Origin: Dehalococcoides mccartyi
GTDB taxonomy: Bacteria; Chloroflexota; Dehalococcoidia; GIF9; DYGU01
Direction: 5' to 3'
NCBI GenBank assembly: GCA_020724525.1
Contig: DYGU01000001.1
Coordinates: forward strand, 62,001 to 126,000
DNA length: 64,000 bases
Every line of letters starts with the position of its first letter. The stretch's first letter is position 1. Under the pieces are notes generated by a model. The model had not been told where the DNA came from and did no database searches. It was given only the letters and a program-made list of their open reading frames with translations. A program made the translations under genes and the position numbers. Positions 62,436 through 64,000 of the stretch are shown here, in pieces.

Positions 62436-63100
62436 CAAATAAAGAGCAATATATCAAAGGTCTTGAAGTAACTATTCAGAAGTTTTTAGAACCTGTAGGA
62501 GGTATTCCCTTTCCCATAGCAATAAAGGCTTTAACTGGTTTTGAGGTAATCCCCTTCGATAAAGAAAAACGCATCAACAAAGACTTTCTCAAAAAGCTTA
62601 TAAAGGCAGCACAAATTGCCGGCGAACAAGCTTTTGAAGAGGGTATATTCACCGACAGACCTAATGAAGCCGGGAATCGAATAGAACCCTTTGTACTGCA
62701 AGCGCTCAACGAAACCGGATTAAAAGCCACTAAGCCACAAACTATGAGTGGAAAGAGAAAAGCAGCGGGATATCCGGATATTCAGGTAATTAGTGAGGAA
62801 GGACTTGTGAGTTACTTAGACTGCAAAACTTTTAGCACAAGAACAAAGGAACAGTCTTTTAGGACTTTCTATTTCTCCCCTTCAGATGACCCGAAGATTA
62901 CTGCGAATGCGTATCATCTTCTAATGAGTTTCGAGCTTGATATAGCTCTTAGAAACAACGAAACTGCTTTTGTTCCCATTTCTTGGCAAATATATACGCT
63001 TGATAAACTTTTAGTGGAGGTTAAACATGAGTTTAATGCGAGTAATCGAGACTTGTATAAGCCTGAAGCTTTATTAGCACAAGGTCGAATTACAAAATAA
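62432..63100 (+). CDS. Type II restriction endonuclease, PD-(D/E)XK-like
   Basis: This 222-residue protein is encoded right after and overlapping the methylase. Around residues 112-131 it has GYPDIQVISEEGLVSYLDCK, in which PD and later DCK would be the metal-binding core of a PD-(D/E)XK nuclease. The size fits type II enzymes. The remainder includes EAGNRIEPFVLQALNETGLK and a polar C-terminus. No close family can be named, so the specificity is unknown. It separates ilvN from ilvC. With the methylase it forms a complete two-gene type II R-M module. Confidence 0.7.
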   Translation: MTNKEQYIKGLEVTIQKFLEPVGGIPFPIAIKALTGFEVIPFDKEKRINKDFLKKLIKAAQIAGEQAFEEGIFTDRPNEAGNRIEPFVLQALNETGLKATKPQTMSGKRKAAGYPDIQVISEEGLVSYLDCKTFSTRTKEQSFRTFYFSPSDDPKITANAYHLLMSFELDIALRNNETAFVPISWQIYTLDKLLVEVKHEFNASNRDLYKPEALLAQGRITK

Positions 63101-63114
63101 ATAAGGAGTAAGCA

Positions 63115-64000
63115 ATGGCTAAAATCTATTACGACAAGGATGCTGATTTAGATTTACTCAAGGGGAAGACAATCGGTATTATTGGTTACGGAAGCCAGGG
63201 GCATGCCCAGGCTCAAAATTTAAGAGACAGTGGCTGCCAGGTGATAGTAGCTGCAGTGCCTGGTGGTAAAGGATGGAAAAACGCTCAGAGTGCTGGCTTT
63301 AAAGTGTCCAGTGCCGAAGAAGTAGCTAAAGAAGCAGCTATAATAGTTATGCTGGTGCCGGATAGTCTACATCACGAAGTTTACTACCAGGCAATTAAAA
63401 AGGGAATGTCACCAGGTAAGATGTTGATGTTTGCTCACGGATTTAATATCCATTACGGTCAGGTAATGCCACCCCCTGACATTGATGTCACTATGATTGC
63501 TCCAAAATCTCCAGGGCATATGCTACGACGCCTCTACACTGAAGGATTAGGACCTCCAGCCTTAATCGCCATTCACCAAAATGCTTCAGGTAAGGCGAAA
63601 GAGATTGCCTTAGCCTATGCCAAAGGTCTGGGGTGCACCAGAGCTGGGGTAATAGAAACCACATTTGCTGAGGAAACGGAAACCGACCTTTTTGGGGAAC
63701 AAACAGTCCTTTGCGGAGGAATTTCCGCTTTAGTCAAGGCTGCCTTTGAGACCCTTGTCGAAGCTGGCTACCAGCCTGAAATTGCCTATTTTGAGTGTCT
63801 TCACGAACTAAAGCTCATCGTTGACCTCGTTTATCAGGGTGGTTTAAGTTATATGCGCTACTCGGTAAGTGATACCGCAGAATACGGAGATTATACTCGC
63901 GGACCACGAGTAATTAATGAACTGGTTAGACAAGAAATGAGACAAGTACTCGCCGAAATACAAGACGGCAGTTTTGCCCGAGAATGGATACTGGAAAACC
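63115..64000 (+). CDS. ilvC: Ketol-acid reductoisomerase (3' partial)
   Basis: IlvC isomerises and reduces acetolactate. The ORF is open past the window end, so it is not in the ORF track. From the ATG at 63115 (AAGGAG RBS), it reads [20 protein letters not shown], then the NADPH fold [24 protein letters not shown] and [12 protein letters not shown] follow, then the catalytic domain with [32 protein letters not shown] is a metal-binding region. The class I short form is indicated. About 295 codons are visible of roughly 330. It belongs to the ilv operon despite the R-M insertion. Confidence 0.95.
   Translation, partial: MAKIYYDKDADLDLLKGKTIGIIGYGSQGHAQAQNLRDSGCQVIVAAVPGGKGWKNAQSAGFKVSSAEEVAKEAAIIVMLVPDSLHHEVYYQAIKKGMSPGKMLMFAHGFNIHYGQVMPPPDIDVTMIAPKSPGHMLRRLYTEGLGPPALIAIHQNASGKAKEIALAYAKGLGCTRAGVIETTFAEETETDLFGEQTVLCGGISALVKAAFETLVEAGYQPEIAYFECLHELKLIVDLVYQGGLSYMRYSVSDTAEYGDYTRGPRVINELVRQEMRQVLAEIQDGSFAREWILEN

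Overview
The window looks like a chromosomal contig from an anaerobic bacterium of the Chloroflexota, most likely Dehalococcoidia or a close relative. This is an inference from protein style, from the ilvD-ilvB-ilvN-ilvC arrangement, and from the close packing of housekeeping genes with TTG and GTG starts. No rRNA is present to settle it. Coding density is high in the core blocks and much lower in two decayed accessory regions.

Layout. (1) 1-5.2 kb: the tail of a PfkB sugar kinase, then a defence-like patch with a type IIG restriction-modification enzyme, a frameshifted HEPN protein and a DUF4258/DUF2283 pair. (2) 5.3-14.7 kb, mostly minus strand: clpP, a broken trigger factor gene, a frameshifted metallo-beta-lactamase-fold hydrolase, aspS, a decayed nitronate monooxygenase gene, a cysteine-less MGMT-like protein, tgt, hslV, sppA and ruvX. 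(3) 15-18.1 kb: a PIN-domain cassette, then a patchwork in which a glycosyltransferase, a polysaccharide deacetylase and an integrase remnant are joined in one frame. (4) 18.2-35.8 kb: alaS, then a large minus-strand glycogen and trehalose cluster (glgC, GH57 branching enzyme, glgA, ROK kinase, a GH57 protein, an MscS channel carrying two DUF5752-like domains, TreT-like synthase and three more GH57 enzymes). (5) 36-42 kb: holA, ychF, an IS element, and a monooxygenase plus Fe-alcohol dehydrogenase operon. (6) 42.1-49.8 kb: an accessory region between tRNA-Leu and tRNA-Lys with broken HicBA, a truncated LUD protein, HEPN/MNT, a retropepsin-like cassette and several integrase remnants. (7) 49.9-55.8 kb: the purine operon guaA-purD-purE-purB-purC-purS. 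(8) 55.9-64 kb: tsaC-like and rpiB genes, then the branched-chain amino acid operon ilvD-ilvB-ilvN-[DNA methylase-restriction enzyme]-ilvC, where a two-gene restriction-modification module sits between ilvN and ilvC.

How the genes work together. The glgC-BE-glgA genes would make an alpha-glucan from glucose-1-phosphate. The GH57 4-alpha-glucanotransferase and the other GH57 proteins would remodel it, TreT would make trehalose from NDP-glucose and glucose, and the ROK kinase would return free glucose to the hexose-phosphate pool. The overlap of TreT with a mechanosensitive channel suggests a link to osmotic stress. The purine and ilv blocks are near-complete biosynthetic units.

Frameshifts, most of them in or near short homopolymers, are unusually common: HEPN at 4.3 kb, tig, the MBL hydrolase, hicB, hicA, the LUD protein, HEPN at 43.9 kb, two small proteins and an integrase. 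Some coincide with real internal deletions (tig, nitronate monooxygenase, LUD, deacetylase). Both genuine gene decay and residual sequencing error must therefore be considered. I saw no CRISPR array, rRNA or riboswitch.
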